64,000 nucleotides of DNA. Origin: Candidatus Saccharibacteria bacterium. GTDB taxonomy: Bacteria; Patescibacteriota; Saccharimonadia; Saccharimonadales; Saccharimonadaceae. The DNA lies in NCBI GenBank assembly GCA_016789455.1, contig JAEUQU010000002.1:1178001-1242000 (forward strand), given 5' to 3'. Shown here one piece after another: positions 32,813 to 41,187 of this stretch. The notes beneath the pieces are model-generated. The model ran no database searches. It was given only the letters and a program-made list of their open reading frames with translations, and had not been told where the DNA came from. The position numbers and the translations under genes are program-made. Each line of letters starts with the position of its first letter. Positions within the stretch are counted from its first letter, which is position 1.

Positions 32813-34459
32813 ATGACAAAACGGACGATACCCACCTCAGTACGTGCTATCTGTTATGTACGTGATAATGAAACTTGCCAATGGAGTGGCTGTGATTTGT
32901 CGCGTCTTAACGGTGACGTGATTAACTTGCACCACATCTTGCCTGAACAATTTGGAGGCAAGGAAGAGCCGGATAATCTTATCACGCTTTGTGACATACA
33001 TCATAAAAGTATGCATGCAGAATTCCATGCATTCTATCCTGACAGTCAGAGTGTTTTGCTAAAAATGAACCGACTGACTAAAACTGCCCTCTCTAAAATT
33101 AGAAGAGCGATGGGCGTAGATGATGGGTATGATTTACGTCCATATCTCTACTTTTTGACTAAACAGTACAGTTTCAGGCCGGGACAGCTTACTGCCATTC
33201 GAGCCGCACTATCGGGGCGGGATGTTCTATTTGTTACGCCTACAGGCTCTGGCAAGTCAGTGTGTTATCAAATGCCAGGCCTGTTGGGAGGAAGTGCCTC
33301 GTTGGTAATCTCACCACTCAATGCACTAATGAAAGATCAAATGGAAAGCATTTGGTCCAAAAAAATTCCAACTACCTACATAAATAGCGAGCTTTCTCCA
33401 GAAGAAAAGAGAAAACGATACTCGTTTATTCGGCAGCACCTCTATAAGTTTATATTTGTTGCGCCTGAGCGGTTTGACTCTAAAGATCCGCTTACTTCAA
33501 ATCTATACACTCACTATTCACACCTCGTTGTCGATGAGGCGCACGCGATTGATATGTGGGGCATGGCGTTTCGTCCGTCATATCGAAAACTGGGCGAAAT
33601 CCGGCGCACGTTAGGTGACCCGCCGGTAATCGCGCTAACGGCAACGGCATCCAAAGAAACACAAAAGAACATCACTACCTCTCTCAACATGAAGCGGCCA
33701 AAAGTAATCGTCACTGGCTTCGAAAAAAAGAACATTGAAATTTTAGTGCATCGGGCGCATGAACGGAATTTCTTACATAATAGAAACATTGGAAAGCTTG
33801 AATATATCTACCAAACAATTACTGGCAACCCTGATCATAAGATTATAATTTTCGTACCGACAGTAAAGCGCGGAGACGAATTGCTCAGCGAATTGCGTTT
33901 CAGGGGACTGGAGGTAGAATTTTACCACAGCAAGCTAGAGCCTAAAGTAAAAATGCAAATTCAGAATAGGTTTACAGGCATACAAAAGCCAGGGCTGCGA
34001 GTGCTCATTAGCACTTCCGCATTTGGCATGGGAATTGATATCCCAGACATACGTCATGTGATTCATCTTATGCCCGCGCAAAGCATTACTGATTATGTGC
34101 AGCAGATTGGCCGAGCCGGCAGGGACGGTAGACAGTCCTATGCCCACCTATTGTACGAGCCTGCCGACAACGGTCTGCTTGAATATATGGCTGAACGGAG
34201 CTTGCATGAAAAGGGCTTTAAAGAAAAGCATGGCTATACCGACAAGGATGTTGAGCAGGTAAAGCGTAAATTACTTACCCAAGTCGAAGATATGATTAAT
34301 TTGACGCGCCAACCCAAGGGAAAAGAATGGAAATACATCCTTGATTACTTTGGAGAGGTGCCGCCGCGGTTCTGGGACATGTATGGGAAATGGGCTGTTG
34401 ATGCTTTTCTTATTGCCTTGCTGGTGGTTGTTACCTGGTGTGTCGCACAAAGCATGTGA
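32813..34459 (+). CDS. HNH nuclease - RecQ helicase - C-terminal transmembrane helix fusion
   Basis: A 548-aa protein with unusual architecture. Residues 10-70 are an HNH endonuclease (C22, C27, then NLHHILPEQFGG with H40-H41, N55, and LCDIHH with C60 and H63). Residues 115-470 are a RecQ-type SF2 helicase: Walker A TPTGSGKS (142-149), SPLNALMKDQ, DEAH (241-244), ALTATAS, GMGIDIPDIRHVIH and QQIGRAGRDGR. The RecQ zinc/winged-helix and HRDC domains are missing; instead, after a linker, residues about 526-545 (AVDAFLIALLVVVTWCVA) form one hydrophobic helix, which would tether the enzyme to the membrane. It follows the KAP-MazG-DUF2075-JAB operon by 91 bases. A membrane-located DNA-cleaving helicase acting on incoming DNA is an attractive inference. 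Confidence 0.92.
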   Translation: MTKRTIPTSVRAICYVRDNETCQWSGCDLSRLNGDVINLHHILPEQFGGKEEPDNLITLCDIHHKSMHAEFHAFYPDSQSVLLKMNRLTKTALSKIRRAMGVDDGYDLRPYLYFLTKQYSFRPGQLTAIRAALSGRDVLFVTPTGSGKSVCYQMPGLLGGSASLVISPLNALMKDQMESIWSKKIPTTYINSELSPEEKRKRYSFIRQHLYKFIFVAPERFDSKDPLTSNLYTHYSHLVVDEAHAIDMWGMAFRPSYRKLGEIRRTLGDPPVIALTATASKETQKNITTSLNMKRPKVIVTGFEKKNIEILVHRAHERNFLHNRNIGKLEYIYQTITGNPDHKIIIFVPTVKRGDELLSELRFRGLEVEFYHSKLEPKVKMQIQNRFTGIQKPGLRVLISTSAFGMGIDIPDIRHVIHLMPAQSITDYVQQIGRAGRDGRQSYAHLLYEPADNGLLEYMAERSLHEKGFKEKHGYTDKDVEQVKRKLLTQVEDMINLTRQPKGKEWKYILDYFGEVPPRFWDMYGKWAVDAFLIALLVVVTWCVAQSM

Positions 34460-34498
34460 AGGTGTCTCCCTTTGCAGCCCCAATGATATGCTTATGCT

Positions 34499-35194
34499 AT
34501 GAGTCTACCCCTCCACACCCTCGCAAACACCTATGGCCCTTTGCCGCCCGGGTGCAGCGTCGTCGTGAAGGATGCCACTGTGCAGCGCAGGACAATCGAT
34601 GGTTACTACGGGCCGGAGTACGGCGAGCAGTGCACGGTGCTGAGCTTTTACGGCATGTCCTACATCTTGCTGATTGTGATACTGGCGGCGGCAGTCTTTA
34701 TCAAAATAAAAGACATCATGAAATCTAAAAAACGTAAGTCATTGCGGCGCAAAGAAAAGCCGCTATTGCCAGGCGGGAAGCTCGCTGAGGTGGGCTTATT
34801 TTCGTTGGTGGCTGTAGCTTATACCAGCTTACTGGCGTTACTTCTGGTGAGGACGCTTATGTATGCGCCAAGGAGCGACGCTGATATGTGGTGGACTGTT
34901 GCGAACTGGGGAATCATACTAATGCCGCTCATGTACTATATGCTGGCGGTGCTGTTGTCGACTGGTGTGTACCACACATCAAGGATGCTTGTTGTGTCGC
35001 TGGGGTATACACTTGCGGGAGTAGTTGTGCAGATAGTTATGCTGTGGTTTGTGGCGATGGAAGAAACACGGTCGCTCACTCGTGGATCCGGGTCACTTTT
35101 GCAGAATGTTGAGGCGGTGTATGTGACTGCGGTTGTCGTAGCGCTGATGCTGGGTGGGTATATTTGGTTGATGAGGAAAGAAGGGAAGTGGTAG
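34499..35194 (+). CDS. Five-TM membrane protein (paralogue family C, copy 1)
   Basis: A 231-aa membrane protein with about five hydrophobic segments, an N-terminal outer loop of about 50 residues with two cysteines, and a basic loop (KSKKRKSLRRKEK) after the first helix. Motif ILMPLMYYMLAVLLSTGVYHT and the C-terminal ...LMRKEGKW recur in the genes at 35199 and 40426. ATG 34499 lies exactly 6 nt after TATGCT (34487-34492), so it should be leaderless. Function unknown. Confidence 0.75.
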   Translation: MSLPLHTLANTYGPLPPGCSVVVKDATVQRRTIDGYYGPEYGEQCTVLSFYGMSYILLIVILAAAVFIKIKDIMKSKKRKSLRRKEKPLLPGGKLAEVGLFSLVAVAYTSLLALLLVRTLMYAPRSDADMWWTVANWGIILMPLMYYMLAVLLSTGVYHTSRMLVVSLGYTLAGVVVQIVMLWFVAMEETRSLTRGSGSLLQNVEAVYVTAVVVALMLGGYIWLMRKEGKW

Positions 35195-35198
35195 CTAT

Positions 35199-35831
35199 AT
35201 GAACATATGGGAACCTCTCGCGTCAGATACCCTGCCAGTAGGCTGTTGGTACGGAGAGTTGATGGGAATTAATCCAAGTTCACATCACGGACCATTGGAA
35301 TGCTCTGTCTTTAGCCTCATCAATATCTTATGGGTCGTGCTCCTGGCAATTCTCGTGAGCGCTGCTGTTTTGAGATATAGAAATAGCAAAAATGGCCGCA
35401 AGCGACCAAAGCGGCCGTACCCTGAGCCTGTATTTAAATCGGTGCTATTTTATCTTGTGACGATATCTTACGCGGGAATGCTTATCTACGGACTACTTCA
35501 GTGGGATATGGCAAAGCTGCTTAGTCCGGTGGGTCTCCTGGAACTAACGACTGTGGGAGGACTATTTATTCTCCCGGTCGTATTCTTTTTCTTGGCGTTT
35601 TTACTGTCTACTGGCGTGTATAGCATGCATACGGTACTCTTCAAAAGTCTGGTCTATTCATTTGTTTCGGTGCTGTTGGTTATCGCCGGGCTTATACTTT
35701 GTATAAACTTACTTGGCTTTGAAGCCCAGCGCATAGTGACGAGATGGGAATGGGCCTATTGCTGGGCGATAGCAGCCAGTGGCGGGTTATATTCTTATCT
35801 GTTGAGAAAGCGGCAACAGAAGGAGTGGTAA
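35199..35831 (+). CDS. Five-TM membrane protein (paralogue family C, copy 2)
   Basis: A 210-aa relative of the preceding gene, 4 bases after its stop, so a tandem duplicate in one operon. Same layout: outer N-terminus with a cysteine pair, helix, basic loop (RNSKNGRKRPKRPYP), then four more helices. Shared motif FILPVVFFFLAFLLSTGVYSM and terminal LLRKRQQKEW. Function unknown. Confidence 0.75.
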   Translation: MNIWEPLASDTLPVGCWYGELMGINPSSHHGPLECSVFSLINILWVVLLAILVSAAVLRYRNSKNGRKRPKRPYPEPVFKSVLFYLVTISYAGMLIYGLLQWDMAKLLSPVGLLELTTVGGLFILPVVFFFLAFLLSTGVYSMHTVLFKSLVYSFVSVLLVIAGLILCINLLGFEAQRIVTRWEWAYCWAIAASGGLYSYLLRKRQQKEW

Positions 35832-35881
35832 TGCGCTCGGCGAAGTCTTCCTTTGTACTACACAAACTACTTAGGTGATAT

Positions 35882-35909
35882 TTGACATATTTTTATAATA
35901 TAGTAAAAT
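35882..35909 (+). promoter_or_regulatory. Promoter of the 55-aa basic protein
   Basis: TTGACA (35882-35887), 16-bp AT-rich spacer, TAAAAT (35904-35909). Transcription near 35916 would give a leader of about 60 nt. Confidence 0.75.
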
Positions 35910-35977
35910 ACTATGACTCGGCATTCCGCCGGGCGACTCGCGACCCTTAGGTTGCCCAACTCTGCAGGGAGCACCTG

Positions 35978-36145
35978 GTGCCCAAGAAGAAGCCCAACTT
36001 CATCTCTTTCGGCAACAAGAAGTCCGGCAAGAAGAAGGGGCCGCTCGAGCAGCTGTTCACGCCCGCCAAGAAGCAGACCAAGAAGACGCACCACGACTCC
36101 CTCAAGAGAGGCCAGGGCAACGGCGGCGGCAGGCGCCGCGGCTGA
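35978..36145 (+). CDS. Small strongly basic cassette protein, 55 aa
   Basis: A short gene: GTG 35978 to TGA 36145, with AGGGAG 9 bases upstream. The product begins MPKKKPNFISFGNKKSGKKK and ends in a Gly/Arg tail (GGGRRRG): about one third Lys or Arg, with one short amphipathic stretch (PLEQLFTPAKK). Such composition suggests RNA, ribosome or nucleoid binding; no family is recognised. It has its own canonical promoter and a GC-rich hairpin terminator, the same cassette style as the other orphans. Confidence 0.7.
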   Translation: MPKKKPNFISFGNKKSGKKKGPLEQLFTPAKKQTKKTHHDSLKRGQGNGGGRRRG

Positions 36146-36184
36146 CCTGAGCGCCTTGGCTTCATTGGATCCAAGCACTCCGCA

Positions 36185-36220
36185 CCCCGGCCGCGCAACG
36201 TGGCCGGGGTGCCTTCACCT
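36185..36220 (+). terminator. Hairpin terminator of the 55-aa basic protein
   Basis: CCCCGGCC (36185-36192), loop of 9, GGCCGGGG (36202-36209), followed by TGCCTTCACCTT. Confidence 0.7.
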
Positions 36221-36243
36221 TAGTTGCTATACTAGTAGATGAT

Positions 36244-37173
36244 ATGACCAAGCATTTAGTATTTGCCAAGTCCGCCCCCAACCCCGAGCTAGCACACGTG
36301 TATGAGCATATGTTTGCCATGTCTCTTGCTGCTGAACTTCGCCAAGAGGGTCTGCTGGGGTACCTCGACTACCTACTCGATGCAAAAACATACCATAAAG
36401 GCATACTATGGTTTGAAATTTCGTTATTTTCTGACAAGGCCATGGCCTTTGCACCCAAAATACTTTCGCATCGAACACCATTAAGTGAAGACCACATTAA
36501 TATGGCACTACTGCAGATAATGGCCGAAAAACTCGCCAATGTTGCTGAAGTGGATCAAGAAGGATTTTTGGCCGGTGTGGCTGCGCTTAACGAAGCGCGG
36601 TGGGTAAGCGCCACAAGCGAGGGGCTGATTAAAGGGTTTTTGTATCAGATGCAAGAAATAATAAGTCTTGAACCGAGGGATGACAACGGTTTCAATGTAA
36701 TACGGCAAGAAGTGGCAATCAAGAATGCTGCGGATGGCTCGGATATATCATTCCCTCTGGCGATTATCTTATCGAAAATCATTCACCACACGTTACAGGA
36801 AGATATTGCCATGACTTCCTGTTGCTATAGCATGGATGACGCTTGGCAGGAAAAAAATAAACACCTTCAATTAGTAAATTGGTACAGGATGGACAAGCGG
36901 CAGAATACCAAACTTTCCAGCGAAGGCGAGGTAACAGACGAGGTCTTACGCTTACTGCGTACGCCCGAGACTGCGGAGCGAATAATCAATATTGCCACAT
37001 CTACTGCCCATGACCAAGGAATGCTTGCCGGGCAACATAACATGCTGGAGTATGGAGGCATTTTTGTCGGTACATCGTACTGGTCGCGTAATGTTACAAG
37101 AGAAAGTATAGCGAGCGCCTTGGACATGCTTTCGGTTAAATTCAGTATGGAGCCTGCTGTGCAAGAGATGTAG
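36244..37173 (+). CDS. Minimal M16-like (inverzincin) metallopeptidase homologue 1
   Basis: A 309-aa protein whose N-terminus carries the inverted zinc motif H18-V-Y-E21-H22 in AHVYEHMF, as in M16 peptidases (HxxEH). The following LDAKTYHKGILWFEISLF fits the M16 NAxT...Y strand, and E95 in QIMAEK, 73 residues after H22, is the best third-ligand candidate. Full M16 proteins have two or four about 220-residue halves; here there is one catalytic-like half plus about 80 residues. No signal peptide, so a cytoplasmic enzyme. TATACT at 36228-36233 is 10 nt before ATG. A paralogue lies at 38060 with an unknown gene between, probably a three-gene functional group. Confidence 0.62.
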   Translation: MTKHLVFAKSAPNPELAHVYEHMFAMSLAAELRQEGLLGYLDYLLDAKTYHKGILWFEISLFSDKAMAFAPKILSHRTPLSEDHINMALLQIMAEKLANVAEVDQEGFLAGVAALNEARWVSATSEGLIKGFLYQMQEIISLEPRDDNGFNVIRQEVAIKNAADGSDISFPLAIILSKIIHHTLQEDIAMTSCCYSMDDAWQEKNKHLQLVNWYRMDKRQNTKLSSEGEVTDEVLRLLRTPETAERIINIATSTAHDQGMLAGQHNMLEYGGIFVGTSYWSRNVTRESIASALDMLSVKFSMEPAVQEM

Positions 37174-37248
37174 TGGCGGGCGGGAGTAAAGTGCTCCTAA
37201 TTTGGTAACTACCCGTGGGGCCAGAAGCCTTTAAGTTATACTGAGACC

Positions 37249-38025
37249 ATGCCTCCACCCCTCGAACCCCGCCATCCCATCTACCGCCACTCCCTGCGCG
37301 CCTTGCTGAGATTGATTGAAAAAGGCCAGGAGCTACAGGATAGCCAGTTCCTGCGGGATACGTCTGACATACTCGATAATCTCGTGTACGAGAACTATGA
37401 CAACTGGACCACATACATGAGTGCCATCCAAGACCGCGTTGGCAACGATGAAGAAGACGAGATGTACGTATCTGACGAAGAAATGTCAACGGCAAGACAA
37501 TCGATTGATGAGCAAATTTTTGGTGATTTTGACGAAGCAATGATAACGCTGGAGCAGGATCTGCGCGGCTTGCCATGGCGCGACAGTTTAGACTCGGATG
37601 CATTCAAACCCGATTATTTTGCGGCGGACGATCGTAAAATATGGGATGAACTGCGCGAGGTTGCCAAGCGGTACATTGGTGTACGGGATACCGATGCGGC
37701 TGAAGCGGCGACAGAAGACGCTATTGTAAGGCTCCGTCGTTATCTACAGAAATTGTATGGCCCGCTCATACCCGTAATGATTGCAACATACTCAAAAGCC
37801 GAAAATGTAAGGACTGTCGGGTATTCGGTGCGGCTTGCCTGGCTTGATGGCAAGTTGGATATCACAACAAGTGCGCCGTTCTGTGCGAAATTTACGAACT
37901 ATGTTATGAAGATAAAGCCAATAACACGCCCTGAAAGTTTTACAGCTGAGCATGTGCCCCAGAAGATAGATGGCTTTGAGCTTGGGTCTGTTGATTGCTA
38001 TCAATTATTCCGGTACGAGCTATAG
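37249..38025 (+). CDS. Hypothetical acidic protein between the M16-like genes
   Basis: A 258-aa soluble protein with no recognised family. Residues 1-70 are helical, 65-110 acidic (NDEEDEMYVSDEEMSTAR), and 150-258 mix helices and strands (GYSVRLAWLDGKLDITTSAPF). ATG 37249 lies exactly 6 nt after TATACT (37237-37242), so it has its own leaderless transcript. Position between two M16-like genes suggests it may be a partner or substrate; this is only context. Confidence 0.7.
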   Translation: MPPPLEPRHPIYRHSLRALLRLIEKGQELQDSQFLRDTSDILDNLVYENYDNWTTYMSAIQDRVGNDEEDEMYVSDEEMSTARQSIDEQIFGDFDEAMITLEQDLRGLPWRDSLDSDAFKPDYFAADDRKIWDELREVAKRYIGVRDTDAAEAATEDAIVRLRRYLQKLYGPLIPVMIATYSKAENVRTVGYSVRLAWLDGKLDITTSAPFCAKFTNYVMKIKPITRPESFTAEHVPQKIDGFELGSVDCYQLFRYEL

Positions 38026-38059
38026 GTCTCCTTTGTCGCAACGAGTTCCGTAATAATCT

Positions 38060-38974
38060 ATGCAGCGCCTATCCATCTACAAAAACACCACCACCCAAAA
38101 TACCGCACATCTTTACGAGCACCTCTATTGCTATGCCTTAGATTATTTTTTTCTATCGCACAAGTTATATACCTACGTTGACTATCACTATGATGCCAAA
38201 ACCTATGCCAATGGCTTAATCCAGCTCGATACATTCCTGTTTACTCCAGAGGCGGAGGCATTGGCCTTGCAGCTAACGAGTGTTTTGCCTGACTTTAGTG
38301 GTGATTCGGTGAGCATGGCATTGATTGAAATACTGGCCGAGAAGCAGTGCTACGCCGAAGCTGACGAGCAAAAAGTGATACGGGTATTGAAGCAGATTGA
38401 CAAAATAGTGTGGCGACACAGTGTGGCCAACGATTCAATTGTCAATCAAACAGATGGACACGAAGATCCATTGATCTTGTACCCGGCAAAAAGCAATGAT
38501 TTTACAAGTGCAGAGTGCCAGATTGTCTTAGGAGATGCTCAGACGATAGCCAATGATGCAGCCCTGCCTCTTTTTTATATCGTTGCTACGGCATTACTCA
38601 ATAACGTCACAGATATGTTGGCAAGGGAATATGCTTACTTTGGCATCGAAAGAAGCTTTGATAAAGGACTTGAGCGCCCAATTGCCACTCAACAGTTTAG
38701 GATACATGCCTCGCAGGCATCTGAAACAACAGAAGAAGTCGCAGACATCGAAGTACTCATAGAGGCAATGAAACATGCTGGCTTAGTGAGGAAGCTCGCA
38801 GCCTATTTGAATAATGCCACCTATGATATGCCACTAATGGCTCCAGATAAGAAACAAATACGTAAAGCTACGGGTATGCATATTGACGTGGAAGAATGGC
38901 GAAAACTGGGGACTCCAGATACTATACAGTGGATTTTGGATGCGTGTGAAGTACGGTGGCAGTTTACATCGTAA
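38060..38974 (+). CDS. Minimal M16-like (inverzincin) metallopeptidase homologue 2
   Basis: A 304-aa paralogue of the protein at 36244. H17-L-Y-E20-H21 in TAHLYEHLY forms the HxxEH motif, YDAKTYANGLIQLDTFLF matches the same strand, and E94 in ILAEK is 73 residues after H21, the same spacing as in the first copy. The C-terminal halves are far less alike. The conserved spacing of all three putative zinc ligands in two diverged copies argues that metal binding is selected. In paired M16 enzymes one partner is often inactive; here both keep the motif. Start ATG 38060; the upstream ATAATCT box is weak. Confidence 0.62.
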   Translation: MQRLSIYKNTTTQNTAHLYEHLYCYALDYFFLSHKLYTYVDYHYDAKTYANGLIQLDTFLFTPEAEALALQLTSVLPDFSGDSVSMALIEILAEKQCYAEADEQKVIRVLKQIDKIVWRHSVANDSIVNQTDGHEDPLILYPAKSNDFTSAECQIVLGDAQTIANDAALPLFYIVATALLNNVTDMLAREYAYFGIERSFDKGLERPIATQQFRIHASQASETTEEVADIEVLIEAMKHAGLVRKLAAYLNNATYDMPLMAPDKKQIRKATGMHIDVEEWRKLGTPDTIQWILDACEVRWQFTS

Positions 38975-39062
38975 GGATTCCGGCGCACTTCCAGATTTAA
39001 GCATAACTGCTATACTTAAAGCCTAACCGTAATAGGTACACAAGTACATTAGAAAGGCACAA

Positions 39063-40346
39063 GTGACAAATCATCAAAAGGGTGTGATGAAGAGTTTCGC
39101 AAGCTGGCTCAAGTCGGCAAAATCAGTACGGATAGCAGGCATGGTGGTGGTCATTATGGCCGCCGTTTTTATTGGTGGGGCAGTAACCAACCGCGAGGTG
39201 GATGCCGGTTCTGGTGGCCGCTTTACCTTCCTTAAAGATGACGGTACGTACTGGGGCGTGACCTTCCCGGGCGCGGGCCTGGGTGAGACACCGTTCGCCA
39301 TCGATACCGACGGCAACGGCAAGCAGGAACTGGCAGTCTATTACAACGGCCGCATGACCATCCGTCGCGACGACGCATCGCTCTGGGGTTTTAACTTCTA
39401 TGGCGGCGGCCTTGGCGAAGTGCCGCTGGCGGTCGACATGCGCGTCGGCAATGACACGCCGTTCAAGCGCGCCCAGCAGTTTGCCGTCTACTACCAGGGA
39501 CGCTTTACCTGGCTGAACGACAACGGCACCTACGGCGGCGTCACGCTGCCGGGCGCCGGGCGGATGGATTTGCCGCTGGCGGTTGACACTAACGGCGACG
39601 GTCAGCAGGAATTCGGCGTCTACCGCAATGGCCGCTTCACCTTCCTGCGTGGTGACGGTACGACCTGGGGCGTCGACTTTGCCGGCGCCAATGCCGCGGA
39701 TCTGCCGTTTGCCATTAACTTCAATGGTCAATTCGGCCAGGAGTTGGCAGTGTACCGCGATGGCCGCGTCACCGTCCGTAACGACAACGGCACCTACTGG
39801 GGCTTCCCGTTCCAGAACGCCAACGTTGATGAACTGCCGCTGGCCGTCGACACCAACGGTGACGGCCGTCAGGAGTTCACGATGTACAACCACGTGACGC
39901 AGCAGACCTCGGCCAAGCAGATTCTGGGCTTCCAAAACAGTAACCGTATCCGCATCCTCGATTACACTGACAACCCCACGAGTGACCGCGCTGACCGTTC
40001 GCTGGCCAGCCTGCAGCTGCAGGACATCGCTGACGGCGGTAACGCCCGGCTGTCCACCCGCTGCTGGTATGCCAACCAGCTGCCATCGGCCATCGGGCCC
40101 GACCCGATGTTCCTGCGCTTCCTGGTCGACTACGCATCGCGCGGGCACTATGACATCACCACCTTGTTCGGCCAGTGCCACTCCGGCGCGGGCTCGATGC
40201 ACCACAAGGGACAGGCCGTTGATATCGGTTGTTACGACCCCAACATCCAGCACGGGGACAATGCTGCCGGGCGGTATGGCATCGCGCGGAACTATGAGAA
40301 GTGTCCGGATCATGGGCATTATCACTATTCTGTTGGTGGGCGGTAG
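39063..40346 (+). CDS. Anchored beta-propeller protein with LAS (M15-like) peptidase domain
   Basis: A 427-aa exported protein. One membrane helix or signal anchor at about 23-41. Residues 51-280 are five FG-GAP/VCBS-like repeats of 44-50 residues, each GRxT(F/W/V)...DDGTxWG...LPxAxDTNGDGxQEFxVY, with DTNGDG calcium sites. The C-terminal domain (about 300-427) has the LAS/M15 signature SMHHKGQAVDIG (H380/H381, D387) and the late H417-x-H419-x-H421 cluster, expected to bind zinc and cleave D-Ala peptide bonds in cell wall. Start GTG 39063 has AAAGG five bases away; ATG 39087 is an alternative. It could act on the cell's own wall or on a host wall during attachment (inference). Confidence 0.88.
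   Translation: MTNHQKGVMKSFASWLKSAKSVRIAGMVVVIMAAVFIGGAVTNREVDAGSGGRFTFLKDDGTYWGVTFPGAGLGETPFAIDTDGNGKQELAVYYNGRMTIRRDDASLWGFNFYGGGLGEVPLAVDMRVGNDTPFKRAQQFAVYYQGRFTWLNDNGTYGGVTLPGAGRMDLPLAVDTNGDGQQEFGVYRNGRFTFLRGDGTTWGVDFAGANAADLPFAINFNGQFGQELAVYRDGRVTVRNDNGTYWGFPFQNANVDELPLAVDTNGDGRQEFTMYNHVTQQTSAKQILGFQNSNRIRILDYTDNPTSDRADRSLASLQLQDIADGGNARLSTRCWYANQLPSAIGPDPMFLRFLVDYASRGHYDITTLFGQCHSGAGSMHHKGQAVDIGCYDPNIQHGDNAAGRYGIARNYEKCPDHGHYHYSVGGR
39213..39899 (+). repeat. Five in-frame propeller-blade repeats, about 130-150 bp each
   Basis: The repeats encode GRxT...WG...GDGxQEFxVY blades. Adjacent copies share long near-identical stretches (GTACTGGGGC, GACACCAACGG(C/T)GACGG), so slippage or recombination between blades is likely. 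Confidence 0.8.
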
Positions 40347-40425
40347 CCGGCAGGCTTAGCCTATCGAATATTGAAGTGCGGGGCTGCCGAAAGGTGGCCC
40401 TGTGCTTTTCTGTTATGCTTAAGGC

Positions 40426-41169
40426 ATGTTCGCGATATCGGCATCAGACTTAAGTCCAGGCCCTAGCGGTACCGACTCTACTTCGCTTCCTCCAAGCTGT
40501 CGCTACTTAGGATCTATTGGTTTTGGAAGTTCAGGTAGCTATGGTGGAGGCCCTCAGTGCACTCCTTATGGCTTGTTCAACTTTTCAATCCTTGCCCTGG
40601 TTCTTGTACTAGCTGTCGCTGCTTATGTAAGGCTTCGCTATGGTAAGACCGCTCGTGCTGGCAGCAGAAGGCATTCCAGGGCTCGAACACATGTTTTGCA
40701 AAACCAATCTTCCCAATTTTCTAAATATGCTACATTGCCACTGACCGCTATAGTCGTGCCATATATGGGCCTCGTATGTTTTATATTCGCCAATCTGGCA
40801 GTGTTGCTGTGGGAGTATCCTGCATACACAGCAACGCGGGAAGTACTATTTAGAGGGTTGGTTCTTGTGCCGTTATTCTATTTTCTTATTGCGGCCTGGC
40901 TGTCAACGAGTGAATATCAGGCCAATGTAATGCGTCAATGTTTAAAGTATGCGGTGCTGGCGACAACGGCGTGGATCGCAATAAGTGTACTGTGCACAGG
41001 AGGTGCCGCCACATTCCGATATATCATCGGAGCCGGCACTGACCAGGACGCTCTGTACCGTTCGATTGTAGTGCCGGGCATTATGCAGATATTGTATGTC
41101 GTGGCAGCATTTGTAAGTGTGCTATTGGGAGCATACCTCCTCAGGCTAAGACGCAATGACGAATGGTAG
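40426..41169 (+). CDS. Five-TM membrane protein (paralogue family C, copy 3)
   Basis: A 247-aa protein with the same layout as those at 34499 and 35199: Ser/Gly-rich outer N-terminus with two cysteines, first helix, basic loop (RKTARAGSRRHSRAR-like), four more helices, and a C-terminal LLRLRRNDEW. Shared motif VLVPLFYFLIAAWLSTSEYQ. ATG 40426 lies exactly 6 nt after TATGCT (40414-40419). Function unknown. Confidence 0.74.
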   Translation: MFAISASDLSPGPSGTDSTSLPPSCRYLGSIGFGSSGSYGGGPQCTPYGLFNFSILALVLVLAVAAYVRLRYGKTARAGSRRHSRARTHVLQNQSSQFSKYATLPLTAIVVPYMGLVCFIFANLAVLLWEYPAYTATREVLFRGLVLVPLFYFLIAAWLSTSEYQANVMRQCLKYAVLATTAWIAISVLCTGGAATFRYIIGAGTDQDALYRSIVVPGIMQILYVVAAFVSVLLGAYLLRLRRNDEW

Positions 41170-41187
41170 TAGTATCTTCACGCCAGC

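Noticed and set aside
39123-40325. 400-codon open frame antisense to the propeller/LAS peptidase
   Set aside because: Antisense of a repetitive GC-rich gene; no ribosome site, no family, repeats explained by the plus-strand blades.
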